Assembly (NCBI RefSeq): GCF_900637555.1
Contig: NZ_LR134378.1
Coordinates: 1,002,001 to 1,066,000, forward strand
Source: Lautropia mirabilis
GTDB lineage: Bacteria > Pseudomonadota > Gammaproteobacteria > Burkholderiales > Burkholderiaceae_E
Reading direction: 5' to 3'
Length of the DNA: 64,000 nucleotides
Shown here: positions 46,501-53,509 of the stretch, one piece after another
How positions within the stretch are numbered: position 1 is the stretch's first letter
How the letters are laid out: the number at the start of each line of letters is the position of its first letter
The notes under the pieces: generated by a model
Database searches by the model: none
Told to the model about the DNA's origin: nothing
Seen by the model: only the letters and a program-made list of their open reading frames with translations
Translations under genes and position numbers: made by a program

Positions 46501-48746
46501 TGGCGACTGCTGGTGGGCACATAGCGCATGCCGCGCGGCAGCACGTCGGTGACGGTGACGGTACCGGGGTAGGGCGGCAGCACGGTGGCGTAGCGCGGCA
46601 GAAGCTGGAAGGTGAGTGTGGTGCCGGCCGCCACGGGCTGGGTGGCGTTGGCCGGCTCGATGATCCTCTTGGCGATGCGGGTGGTGGTGCGCGCCTTGGT
46701 GACCTGCAGGTGGTCACGCAGCGAAGGCTGAAACCTCTGCACCAAGGCTTCGGGTATGTTGTCAGCCGCCAGTGTTCCACGGTTACGGATGATGGTGCCT
46801 TCCGCAATCTCGGTGCCTTTCTGGCGTACCGAAGGTGTCGGCGTCTCGACCGCAATGGTCTCGGCCCAAGTCTCGCGCAGTTTCAGTCCCGAGATGTACA
46901 GGTAGGCACTCTTGCCTCCCGGCAGGTTGCCGGTGCCCTTCACATAGGTGACGCCGCCGGCCGCTTCTGCATCCTGCCACTTGCGATACCAGGTGATGGA
47001 GGGGTCTGTGCAGTTGGCCCTGGCGTACTCCGACGCTCCGGTGACGGATGCTGCGGACAGGCGGGGGGAGAGGGCGCTGTCGGTGCTGGCAAAGTAACGG
47101 CCACCTGAACGGACGCCATACTGCACGGCACCCTCACCGCTCTGGGGCGTGAAGGTGGCGCCGAAATGGTCCGCCAGGTCGAATGCGGTCCTGTCGATGA
47201 TTTCGCACATCGACAGGTTCCGGAAGGCGACGCTACCTTTGTTGGTGAACACGACACGTGCCTTGACGATCTGGCCATGGGCCATGTAGTCGACGAAGTC
47301 ATCCCCGGTATAGGCCGGATCGCGTACGGTACCGATCGGGGGGCGCTGGGCGGCGTCGGGTGTATAGATCTTGCTGGAGTAACCGTCAGGCCGGTTGATC
47401 AGTTCGTGCGTGAACGAATCATTGCTGGTTCGGGTGTTCTGGGCGGCCTGATTGCTGATGGAGGTCGCCTTGAAATCAGCCAGTCTCAGCGTGTGCTGAA
47501 TGGTCTGCTCGGGTGGGTAGTCGTTGAGGTCCGTCCAGAACACCAGGGCCTTGCTGGCGACCCAGTGTTCGTCGGGCGGAATGGAGCTTCCGCCCCGCAT
47601 CTGGGTTGGCGTATGGGCAAGGCTGGTGTCGACGCCGGTCAGGCGGATCCTGACGATGTTGTTGTCCGGCAGACCGTTGGCGGTAGGCAAGGCTTCACAG
47701 TCGCCGCCGTTGGCAACCATCCAGTTTTCCTTGCTTGGCCCCCCGATATCACCGACCCTCTGATAGGCGTTGATGCCGCGGCCGGCCAGCTGGCTGGGAG
47801 CACCCTGCCAGATGCTGCCGCAGCCGTCGGCAAAGCTGCCGCTGGGCAGGTCGGCGGCTTCAGTGTTGGCGCGAGTGCGCCAGTTGTCCAGACGTACCGA
47901 TTGCGGGTAGCCGGCAACATTGAGACTGATCTCGATGGGTTTGGTGGGATCAAGCTGTTCGACCCCTTTCTTGCCGTTGCCGCTGGGATTGCGGGCCATG
48001 AGGCCCACCATCATGCGATGGTAGAAGCCGTCTTCCTTGTTGGGGCCGCCCCCAGCCTGGAATCCGTAGGCCATGGGGTTGCCGGGATAGGTGTCCATGA
48101 CCACCACGTCGTAGAACGGGGCAGCCGTGATGGTCAGTGCCGGCGGCAGCGTGGCCGGGGCAATGGTGGGAGTATTGAGCGAGCTGACCTTCAGGGTGGG
48201 GGGCGGCATCGGGGTGCCGTTGGCGTTGGAGCCCAGGACGTGGGCCCTGAACCTGCCTGAGTTCGTGCCGGAGCCGGTGTAGTCCGGCAGGGCGCAGACA
48301 AGCGTCTGCCGATCGCTCGAAACACGTGAGCCTTTTGCCACGCAATCGGCGGGGGGGGTCGTGGGCCACTCGGCAAGCGGCTTTCCATCGCCTCTTCTGG
48401 GAAGCGTCAGTTCGACCTTTGCATCCTTGGTGCCGCCGGAATACGAGATGGCCACCTGGTAGGTGACTTCGTCATGGGTGCGTACCCGCTGGTTGTTCGG
48501 ACCCGTGTCGAGACCGGGGCCATCCGTGGCGTCCCATCCCGGCGTACCGTCGGAGTCCACCGTGTAGTTGACAGCGTTGAGGGCGGCGTGGGTTGGTGCG
48601 CTCCACAGGGCTGCCAGCAGGGCTGCGGCCAGAAGCGTGGGGCGGAAACGGGTGAATGCTGCACCGTGGTGGCACGGCGGCGTGGCCATGCTTTCCGGGC
48701 GCAATGCCAGGGCCTGAGAGAACGATCGGGAAACCTGCTTGTGCAT
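42132..48746 (-). CDS. Giant exported surface protein B, paralogue of protein A
   Basis: The protein has 2,204 residues. The N-terminus has a long basic leader, then a hydrophobic core LLAAALLAALWSAPTHA, giving cleavage near residue 54. The mature opening (YTVDSDGTPGWDATDGPGLDTGP) parallels that of protein A, as does the whole layout: N-terminal region, DUF11-like part (RIAKRIIEPANAT), Cna-B/SdrD-like segment near residue 1054 (GRLYIDGHQDGTF), five prealbumin-like modules (about 1195-1725) and the nearly identical 480-residue C-terminus. The 94-residue length difference from A is close to one module. AAGGA lies 11 bases before the ATG. There is no visible membrane anchor or autotransporter domain. 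It is transcribed toward A and is probably first of a two-gene unit. Role in adhesion or surface structure is inferred. Confidence 0.8.
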   Translation of the reverse strand: MHKQVSRSFSQALALRPESMATPPCHHGAAFTRFRPTLLAAALLAALWSAPTHAALNAVNYTVDSDGTPGWDATDGPGLDTGPNNQRVRTHDEVTYQVAISYSGGTKDAKVELTLPRRGDGKPLAEWPTTPPADCVAKGSRVSSDRQTLVCALPDYTGSGTNSGRFRAHVLGSNANGTPMPPPTLKVSSLNTPTIAPATLPPALTITAAPFYDVVVMDTYPGNPMAYGFQAGGGPNKEDGFYHRMMVGLMARNPSGNGKKGVEQLDPTKPIEISLNVAGYPQSVRLDNWRTRANTEAADLPSGSFADGCGSIWQGAPSQLAGRGINAYQRVGDIGGPSKENWMVANGGDCEALPTANGLPDNNIVRIRLTGVDTSLAHTPTQMRGGSSIPPDEHWVASKALVFWTDLNDYPPEQTIQHTLRLADFKATSISNQAAQNTRTSNDSFTHELINRPDGYSSKIYTPDAAQRPPIGTVRDPAYTGDDFVDYMAHGQIVKARVVFTNKGSVAFRNLSMCEIIDRTAFDLADHFGATFTPQSGEGAVQYGVRSGGRYFASTDSALSPRLSAASVTGASEYARANCTDPSITWYRKWQDAEAAGGVTYVKGTGNLPGGKSAYLYISGLKLRETWAETIAVETPTPSVRQKGTEIAEGTIIRNRGTLAADNIPEALVQRFQPSLRDHLQVTKARTTTRIAKRIIEPANATQPVAAGTTLTFQLLPRYATVLPPYPGTVTVTDVLPRGMRYVPTSSRQGGRPVEPQVEEDTPSQGLTRLTWTYTNVTPHVGTDLEGGAYLPDITFRAKLALTLPNGASLRNQAVVSGGAIDADPDCEFDTASGGFKACAKSADASVTIDTPPGFVLQKTVSKEEIEPGEAFHYDIAFYAMGQTLRQIDIPDVIDILPFVGDGTADTARSFNGRNPASRFDAGAYHLQAVEPPTIDPGMRIYYTNRAPAEIHNDARDASNVMPGGSTRWCQAAEFGQAGCPADIGQSTAIRTQSTLTRLGSGEPYEIRVKMTSDPLIAQPGDVFANHAGARPVNPSSHLLYTYSGTDLNVRIRTVPLNSLAGRLYIDGHQDGTFNHDDAALPNQCVLLQGQDAQGRAVTLSTRTNAQGEYGFAMGAANTVFANADCSGTALVRFAGVPGGTYALSRVTANSADSLPGAARAGAQGGQPATDGRSIASITLTGDQNATGYDFTEARQKPRLSLQASIDNTHGGKAQLGEIALTAKGPGDPALTLQGTSGSAPVTRTDVVPGTYALSSPALTGYAISAWQCVVNGQAPVDGASVALTWGDEATCSVRYAGRAEPQLTLVGQVTNNHGGKLGVHDVHLSAQHDKDTDPSIHGVTGEAAVSQANVAPGTWTLAAPELPNYRHGDWRCVITTGHGASAQTTTATGATLALDYDQKATCTLAYEDLPRAKESRLTLVSVVNNRHGGTATAESVPLSASHFEEATSRTVTVTGNSGSSAVTQADVVTGDWTLSAPALLRYWHSDWQCSIDGARAIRIANGDAKTGVASSLNLQKGQAAVCTIVYEDSAPARLTLVNTVTNVLSGTAQAEDFPLSADGRILVDGRSGQPTVTQVEVPAGAYTLAASTLPGYSASTWSCANASGQAVNLANSKLSLQSHDDVTCRVHHVDQPVSLTLALDISNSHGGTATPAQHAVSASGPDNIQGVTGSRPVTLAGVRPGVYELQALALPGYQTGKWVCNGGTLSGNTLTLANQQNVTCRLELKDIPASLKLAKAVDGSARLVAGTANEYDVAYTLTVSHEGGIAGVYDLVDAPAFDSDVEIVSATVLRNDQALNVTPSAVTGAAQARQQWPLATQQSLAIGASDVYRMTFRVRVPFDGSTANDRCQAAGDGSGHGLFNAATLTRQQGGQASGEPLSAQACLDTPEPVLAATLSIDKTSTSRSVEMGDLITYQLRIRNNGKAPALSPMVVDRLPRGFRFEPGSVRIANARATQVQMHGDRELHITLDRVAAAGTAQAAGQGGSNSDVTITYRLRAGVGSSQGDGINRAHVQCLGRDGASRSQCSNESRWKVRVTGGIFSDEACLAGQIYVDCNGNSVKDREELGIPGVRLYLENGTWIVSDEQGKYSHCGLRPRTHVLKVDERTLPRKSRLVTSSAQNVGDAHSLFIDAKKGMLHRADFIEGSCSATVIEQVKARQAQGANVSVQTEPGQPALSFDSKRGIPARPRQQGTDGADQPMAKTRH
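43556..45153 (-). repeat. Array of five prealbumin-like modules in giant gene B
   Basis: Modules begin near 45153, 44848, 44499, 44148 and 43850. They share the HGG, GYxxxxWxC and C-terminal C-x-(V/L/I) marks with the array in gene A but differ in surface loops. Modules 4 and 5 here align with 5 and 6 of A (AEDFPLSA and VSLTL openings). Confidence 0.8.
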
Positions 48747-49039
48747 CGCGTCACATATCCTTGCCAGAGCGATCGGCCGGAGTGGCCGGTCATCGGAGGC
48801 GGCATGGGCCCTGTTCCACAGGGCGGCGTGGAAGAGGGCTCGTGGCCAATCTGAAGGATAGGGTCTGCGAAGGAGCGGAACGCAGTGTGCCGGGGCGGAA
48901 TCGATCGAAGGAAACGGACAGGGGATCGATGGCCCGGGGTTATGGCGCGAGAGATACGCTGCGTTGTCAGTGTGCAGCGTGTGGGCGGCTTCCGCACCGG
49001 GGCTGTCGTGCGCCCGGCGCGGATGCGCGGGGGTGTCCG
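48747..49039 (-). promoter_or_regulatory. Leader and promoter region of giant gene B
   Basis: 293 bases upstream of gene B and downstream of yacG, which points away on the same strand. Two consecutive stem-loops lie in the probable leader: GATCGGCC (48771-48778) with GGCCGGTC (48784-48791), and GCCCTG (48808-48813) with CAGGGC (48819-48824). No convincing -35/-10 pair was found. No gene is supported here. Confidence 0.4.
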
Positions 49040-49261
49040 TCAGTGCCGGGGGCCGGGAGGCGGGATGTCGTCGTCAGCTTCGACGGGCTGGCCGGGCACC
49101 ACATATTCATCGTTGGCCCAGGCGCCCAGGTCGATCATCCGGCAGCGCTCGGAGCAGAACGGCCGCCAGCGGTTTTCCGGGGCGAACAGGGACGGTCCCT
49201 GGCAGGTGGGGCAGTTGACGGTGATGCGGCGAGAGGGGGGCGGAGCGTCGGCGGGTTTCAT
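49040..49261 (-). CDS. yacG: DNA gyrase inhibitor YacG (zinc-binding)
   Basis: A 73-residue protein with a four-Cys zinc site: C17-x2-C20 (NCPTC) and C36-x3-C40 (FCSERC), then [13 protein letters not shown], which is the family signature. In E. coli it binds GyrB and inhibits gyrase. The start is set by a TGATG overlap with the zapD stop, so it is translated with zapD; the frame opens further upstream inside zapD and is not used. The acidic Pro tail is normal. Confidence 0.93.
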   Translation of the reverse strand: MKPADAPPPSRRITVNCPTCQGPSLFAPENRWRPFCSERCRMIDLGAWANDEYVVPGQPVEADDDIPPPGPRH

Positions 49262-50016
49262 CAGAGGTTGCACAGGCTCAGTTCGAAATCGACGCTGCCT
49301 TCGTAGGGGCGGGTCTTGAACTCGCGGTCCAGACGGCCGAAGCGGATCCACAGCATGTACTTGTTGGCCGAGAACTCGGGAATGGCGCCCAGCGTTTCGT
49401 CCAGGTGGATCTCGGCCAGCTGATAGGTCTTGCCACCCAGTTGCTGCTGGTAGCTGCCGTTCTGCGAGGTCACGCGGCTTTTCTGGCCGGATTCGCGCAG
49501 CAGGCGCAGCACGATGGTCAGACATTCGCGCACGGCACCGAAGGGACGAGCCCATTCGATGATGGCTTCGCGCCGCTCTTCGGGCGGGCGGTGCTGCCAG
49601 GCATAGTAGAAGGGAAGGTCCACCTGGAAGCTGCAGCCGGCCATCACGCTGCGGCTGCGGATGTTCATCAGCCAGTCGTTCTCGCGCAGTGCCTGGCCGG
49701 CCTTGCCGGCGCTTTGCTGCAGGGCGGCCGCGGCATCCTCGATCTCGCCCAGGATCGACGACAGGGCGTCGATGGCCACATCGGGGTCATTCTTGAACGA
49801 GGCCAGCGTCTGGCGCTGACGCTCCAGCTCGTGGAGCAGGTCGGCGCGCACTTCGGCGCGTGACGACAGTTCCATGATCTCGAACAGCGTACCCAGCGCC
49901 GCATGGTGCGAGAGCGAGTCGTTGCGCGATACCAGGCGCTCGAAGCGGCGGTACAGCTCATCGAGCCGAAGCATGGTGCGGACACGCTCGTTGAAGGGAT
50001 GCAGGTAGATGATCAT
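49261..50016 (-). CDS. zapD: Cell division protein ZapD
   Basis: A cytoplasmic FtsZ-bundling factor, 251 residues long. It opens [24 protein letters not shown], with the conserved YE/HPxNERxRxxLRLE pattern. [12 protein letters not shown], a helical N-domain, and the beta domain with [19 protein letters not shown] and the C-terminal [14 protein letters not shown] and MLWIRFGR follow. It binds the FtsZ C-terminal peptide, which is intact in the FtsZ of this window. It lies upstream of yacG, downstream of coaE. Confidence 0.93.
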   Translation of the reverse strand: MIIYLHPFNERVRTMLRLDELYRRFERLVSRNDSLSHHAALGTLFEIMELSSRAEVRADLLHELERQRQTLASFKNDPDVAIDALSSILGEIEDAAAALQQSAGKAGQALRENDWLMNIRSRSVMAGCSFQVDLPFYYAWQHRPPEERREAIIEWARPFGAVRECLTIVLRLLRESGQKSRVTSQNGSYQQQLGGKTYQLAEIHLDETLGAIPEFSANKYMLWIRFGRLDREFKTRPYEGSVDFELSLCNL

Positions 50017-50211
50017 GAGTGCATGCAGGGGTGGGCCGGATGATGGGATCAGCCGGATGAAACCGTGAGGAGGCCGGAATGCCCGGCATCGGGCAGGGGC
50101 AGCGCGCGGCCTGCGCTGTCCCTGATGATAACCCTGTCGACACGGCCGGCACCCTGCCAGAGCCCGCAGGAGCGGGGCAACCGTGGTGTGCGGGCCGCTG
50201 AATGGTGGCTT

Positions 50212-50928
50212 TCAGGCCTGTGCCGCCTCGGCCAGGAAGCGTGCATGCAGCCGGGCCACCTGGGCAGCCGTGTCTGCCAGGCTGCCGCCGTTGTCGATGA
50301 CGGCATGGGCCACTGCCAGCCGCTGGGCCCGGCTGGCCTGCGCTGCCATGATGCTGCGCACCTGCGCCTCGGACAGACCCGAACGGGCCATCACGCGTGC
50401 CACCTGAACCTCCTCGGGGCAGTCCACCACCAGCACGCGATCCACACGGTGCAGCCAGTGGCCGGATTCAACCAGCAGCGGCACCGCGATCAGCACGTAG
50501 GGCGGTCGGGAGACCGAGTCGTCCTGGGCAAGCCGGGACAGCTCATCGCGCACGGTGGCCTGGATCAGCGGATGCAGGATGCCCTCCAGTTCCTTGCGTC
50601 GCGCCGGGGCGGCAAAGACCAGGGCGCGCATCGCGGCGCGGTCCATCCGACCGTCGGGAGCAATCACCTCGTCGCCGAAGGCCGTGCGGATGGCCGCAAT
50701 GGCGGCTCCCCCCGGGGCCGTCAGCCGATGGGCGATCTCGTCGGTATCGACCAGCGCCGCGCCGTGTTCGACAAACAGGTCCGCCACCTTGCTCTTTCCG
50801 CTGCCGATGCCGCCGGTCAGGCCGATGGTGAACAGGGAGGGGTGTTGTGCTGTAGGCGAGAGGGGCGAAGGCATGGGGCAGGGCGTGAGGAGCAGGGACA
50901 TTCGGGGGCGATGTTCTTCATCGTACAC
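50212..50928 (-). CDS. coaE: Dephospho-CoA kinase CoaE
   Basis: This enzyme phosphorylates dephospho-CoA, the last step of coenzyme A synthesis. From ATG 50928 it has 238 residues, with about 33 extra before the family start FTIGLTGGIGSGKSKVADLF. AGGA lies nine bases before this ATG, whereas ATGs at 50901 and 50874 have none, so the extension may be real. The P-loop GGIGSGKS, VDTDEIAHRLT, ILHPLIQA and PLLVESGHWLHRVDRVLVVDCP are intact. It is followed by zapD after 195 bases in which I see no gene. Confidence 0.93.
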   Translation of the reverse strand: MYDEEHRPRMSLLLTPCPMPSPLSPTAQHPSLFTIGLTGGIGSGKSKVADLFVEHGAALVDTDEIAHRLTAPGGAAIAAIRTAFGDEVIAPDGRMDRAAMRALVFAAPARRKELEGILHPLIQATVRDELSRLAQDDSVSRPPYVLIAVPLLVESGHWLHRVDRVLVVDCPEEVQVARVMARSGLSEAQVRSIMAAQASRAQRLAVAHAVIDNGGSLADTAAQVARLHARFLAEAAQA

Positions 50929-50988
50929 GTCCTGCAGTATTGATCGTGGAGCCTTGCCTGGTGTAGCCCGCTGAAACCATTGAAGGGC

Positions 50989-51012
50989 AGCTTCCGGGGA
51001 ACCCGGGAAGCT
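50989..51012. terminator. Stem-loop between pilD and coaE
   Basis: AGCTTCC (50989-50995) pairs with GGAAGCT (51006-51012), extended inward by GGG/CCC across a mismatch. It lies 41 bases after the pilD stop on the minus strand. The following minus-strand sequence is only mildly T-rich, so partial termination is the likeliest role. Confidence 0.4.
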
Positions 51013-51052
51013 TCGGGCAAATCATGCCCCTTCTGGTAGCAGCAGGTGCCGC

Positions 51053-51970
51053 TCAAGGCCCGATGATGACCGAAGGCTGCACACCCACTCCCATCCAGGT
51101 CATGACCTGGCCACCCAGGAACAGCATGGCCAGGCCTGCGCCGGCCAGGTAGGGGCCGAAGGGGATGGGCTGGCTGCGGCCGTGGCCCTTGAAGAAGATG
51201 AGGCTGATGCCCACGACGGCGCCGATGACCGAGGACATCAGGATGATGGCGGGCAGGGCCTGCCAGCCGAACCACGCGCCCAGGGCGGCCAGCAGCTTGA
51301 AGTCGCCGTAGCCCATGCCTTCCTTGCCGGTGAGCAGCTTGAAGAGCCAGTAGACGCTCCACAGCGACAGGTAGCCGGTCATGGCGCCGATGACGGCATC
51401 GGGCAGCGGCGCCATGCCGTGTGAGGTAAGGTTGAGCAGCAGCCCGCCCCACAGCAGCGGCAGCGTCAGGCTGTCGGGCAGCAGCTGGGTGTCGTAGTCG
51501 ATAAAGGTGAGGGCCACCAGCACGCAGCAGAAGATGGCGGCGGCAATGCCGGTGACGCCGAAGCCCAGATGCCAGACGCTGGCGGCGGCCAGCACGCCGG
51601 TCAGCAGTTCCACCAGCGGGTAGCGCACCGGAATGGGCTTGCGGCATTCGCGGCAGGCTCCGCGCAGGAAGAGCCACGACAGCACCGGGATGTTTTCCAG
51701 GGCGGTGATCTGGTGGCCGCAGTGCGGGCAGCGCGAGCGCGGTACCAGCAGGTTGAAGGGGGCCTTCTTCTCGACCGGGGGGGCAGCTTCTGCGGCAGCG
51801 GGGTTCTGTTGTGCCAGCGCTTCTTCCAGTTCGGCTTCCCACTGGGCCTGCATCATCAGCGGCAGCCGGTGGATGACCACGTTGAGGAAGCTGCCCACCA
51901 GCAGGCCCACCACGCCGGCGACGATCACGGAGAACTCCGGCGTGATCCAGTAGATGTCTTCGATGCCCAT
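51053..51970 (-). CDS. pilD: Type IV prepilin peptidase / N-methyltransferase PilD
   Basis: An inner-membrane aspartyl protease that cleaves and methylates type IV prepilins. It has 305 residues and about eight membrane helices. The N-terminal domain has the zinc Cys pairs CPHC and CRECRKPIPVRYPLVE. The catalytic Asp residues lie in FIDYDTQLLPD and the GxGD motif GYGDFKLLAALG. AGGGAA precedes the ATG. It follows pilC in the usual pilB-pilC-pilD order. Confidence 0.95.
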   Translation of the reverse strand: MGIEDIYWITPEFSVIVAGVVGLLVGSFLNVVIHRLPLMMQAQWEAELEEALAQQNPAAAEAAPPVEKKAPFNLLVPRSRCPHCGHQITALENIPVLSWLFLRGACRECRKPIPVRYPLVELLTGVLAAASVWHLGFGVTGIAAAIFCCVLVALTFIDYDTQLLPDSLTLPLLWGGLLLNLTSHGMAPLPDAVIGAMTGYLSLWSVYWLFKLLTGKEGMGYGDFKLLAALGAWFGWQALPAIILMSSVIGAVVGISLIFFKGHGRSQPIPFGPYLAGAGLAMLFLGGQVMTWMGVGVQPSVIIGP

Positions 51971-52092
51971 GCTTGTTTCCCTGGTTCCTGGCGGGGGCCG
52001 GGCAGACCCCTGCGGTCTATTCCTGCGGTCATGTGCTGCCGCGAGGGTGTGTCAGCGGGAGAGTCTGTCCGGACTCCCCTGAAATGTGAAAG

Positions 52093-52129
52093 GGCGACCA
52101 TGCGGGCATGGCCGCCCCGGTTTCCGGGG
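52093..52129. other. Tandem stem-loops in the pilC-pilD spacer
   Basis: GGCGACCATG (52093-52102) pairs with CATGGCCGCC (52107-52116) with one mismatch; CCCCGG (52115-52120) and CCGGGG (52124-52129) form a second stem that competes for two bases. This lies in the 211-base gap and may attenuate or protect transcripts so that pilD is made at a lower level than pilC. Confidence 0.4.
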
Positions 52130-52181
52130 AAGGGCGGTGCGTGCTGCCGTCCGCACCTTCCTAGGGTGGCGGGTGCAAGTA

Positions 52182-53429
52182 TTACACTACCTGACCCAGC
52201 TTGAAGATGGGCAGATACATGGCCACCACCAGACCACCGATCAGCGTGCCCAGCACCACCATGATCAGCGGTTCCATCAGGGAGGAGAGGCTTTCCACCG
52301 CATCGTCCACCTCGCGCTCATACACGTCGGCGGACTTGCCCAGCATGGAGTCCAGCGAACCGGATTCCTCGCCGATGGAGGCCATCTGCAGCACCATGTT
52401 GGGGAAGACGTTGGCGTTGTTCATGGCCACCGTCAGGCTGGTACCGGTGGAGACTTCCTGCTGGATCTTCTTGGTGGCCTGCAGGTAGACGATGTTGCCT
52501 GCGGCGCCGCCCACCGAGTCCAGGGCTTCGACCAGCGGCACGCCAGCAGCGAACATGGTGGACAGCGTGCGCAGCCAGCGCGCGATGGTGGCCTTGCGGA
52601 TGACCGGCCCGAAGATGGGCAGCTTCAGGAACAGCCGGTCCATGAACATCTGCATCTTGGGCGAGCGCTTCCAGGCCTGCAGGAAGAAGTAGATGCCCAG
52701 GCCGATGCCGCCGAAGATGATGTACCAGTTCTGGACGAAGTAGTCCGACAGCGCCATCACGAACAGCGTGGGAGCGGGCAGGTCGGCGCCGAAGCTCTCG
52801 AACACGCTCTTGAAGGCGGGAACCACGAACAGCATGATCACCGCCACCACGATGAAGGCCACCACCATCACGGCCGTGGGGTAGAAGAGGGCGGATTTGA
52901 TCTTGGCCTTGATGGCCTCCATCTTCTCCTTGTACATGGCCAGCCGGTCCAGCAGGTCGTCCAGAATACCGGCCTGTTCACCCGCGCCCACCAGGTTGCA
53001 GAAGAGGTTGTCGAAGTACAGGGGATACTTGCGGAAGGCTTGCGACAGCGCGGTACCGGTTTCCACATCGGCCTTGATGTCGGTGAAGAGCTTGGCCACG
53101 GCGCCGTTGTCGGTCCCCTTGGCCACGATGTCGAAGGCCTGCAGCAGCGGCACGCCGGCCTTCATCATGGTGGCCAGCTGGCGCGTGAACAGCGTGATGT
53201 CCTTGTCCTGGATCTTGCCGCGTGCCGCCTTGTAGCGCTGCTTCTTGATGCGCGTGACGACGATGCCCTGCCGGCGCAGGGTGTTGACGACGATGGTTTC
53301 GCCGCTGGCCCGGGTTTCACCGCGCAGCGTCTTACCGGCGCGGTCGCGCCCTTCCCAGACGAAGTTGAATTCCTTGGGCCGCGAGGTGGCGCTCTTTGCG
53401 CCCGATGCGGTCATTGCCTTGGCTGCCAT
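52182..53429 (-). CDS. pilC: Type IV pilus inner-membrane platform protein PilC
   Basis: This protein connects the PilB motor to the pilin-assembly platform. It has 415 residues. It begins with a soluble segment (FNFVWEGRDRAGKTLRGETRA), followed by two GspF domains: the first with LFTRQLATMMKAGVPLLQAF, the second with RWLRTLSTMFAAGVPLVEALD. Membrane helices lie near residues 175-200, 225-245 and 385-405. ATG 53429 is used; an in-frame ATG 15 bases on is possible. It lies 80 bases after pilB. Confidence 0.95.
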   Translation of the reverse strand: MAAKAMTASGAKSATSRPKEFNFVWEGRDRAGKTLRGETRASGETIVVNTLRRQGIVVTRIKKQRYKAARGKIQDKDITLFTRQLATMMKAGVPLLQAFDIVAKGTDNGAVAKLFTDIKADVETGTALSQAFRKYPLYFDNLFCNLVGAGEQAGILDDLLDRLAMYKEKMEAIKAKIKSALFYPTAVMVVAFIVVAVIMLFVVPAFKSVFESFGADLPAPTLFVMALSDYFVQNWYIIFGGIGLGIYFFLQAWKRSPKMQMFMDRLFLKLPIFGPVIRKATIARWLRTLSTMFAAGVPLVEALDSVGGAAGNIVYLQATKKIQQEVSTGTSLTVAMNNANVFPNMVLQMASIGEESGSLDSMLGKSADVYEREVDDAVESLSSLMEPLIMVVLGTLIGGLVVAMYLPIFKLGQVV

Positions 53430-53509
53430 GTTGTTGCGTCACTCCGGAGTTTTCGGTTCTTTCGGAAAGCGGTGGGGGAGGGCCGGGGTGAACCAGCCGG
53501 ACAGGGGGG

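Noticed and set aside
34989-48746. Autotransporter or sortase-anchored protein
   Set aside because: The C-termini lack a beta-barrel pattern with a terminal aromatic residue and lack LPxTG with a membrane tail.
34981-49040. Mobile element carrying the giant genes
   Set aside because: No transposase, integrase, target-site duplication or terminal inverted repeat was seen at the edges.
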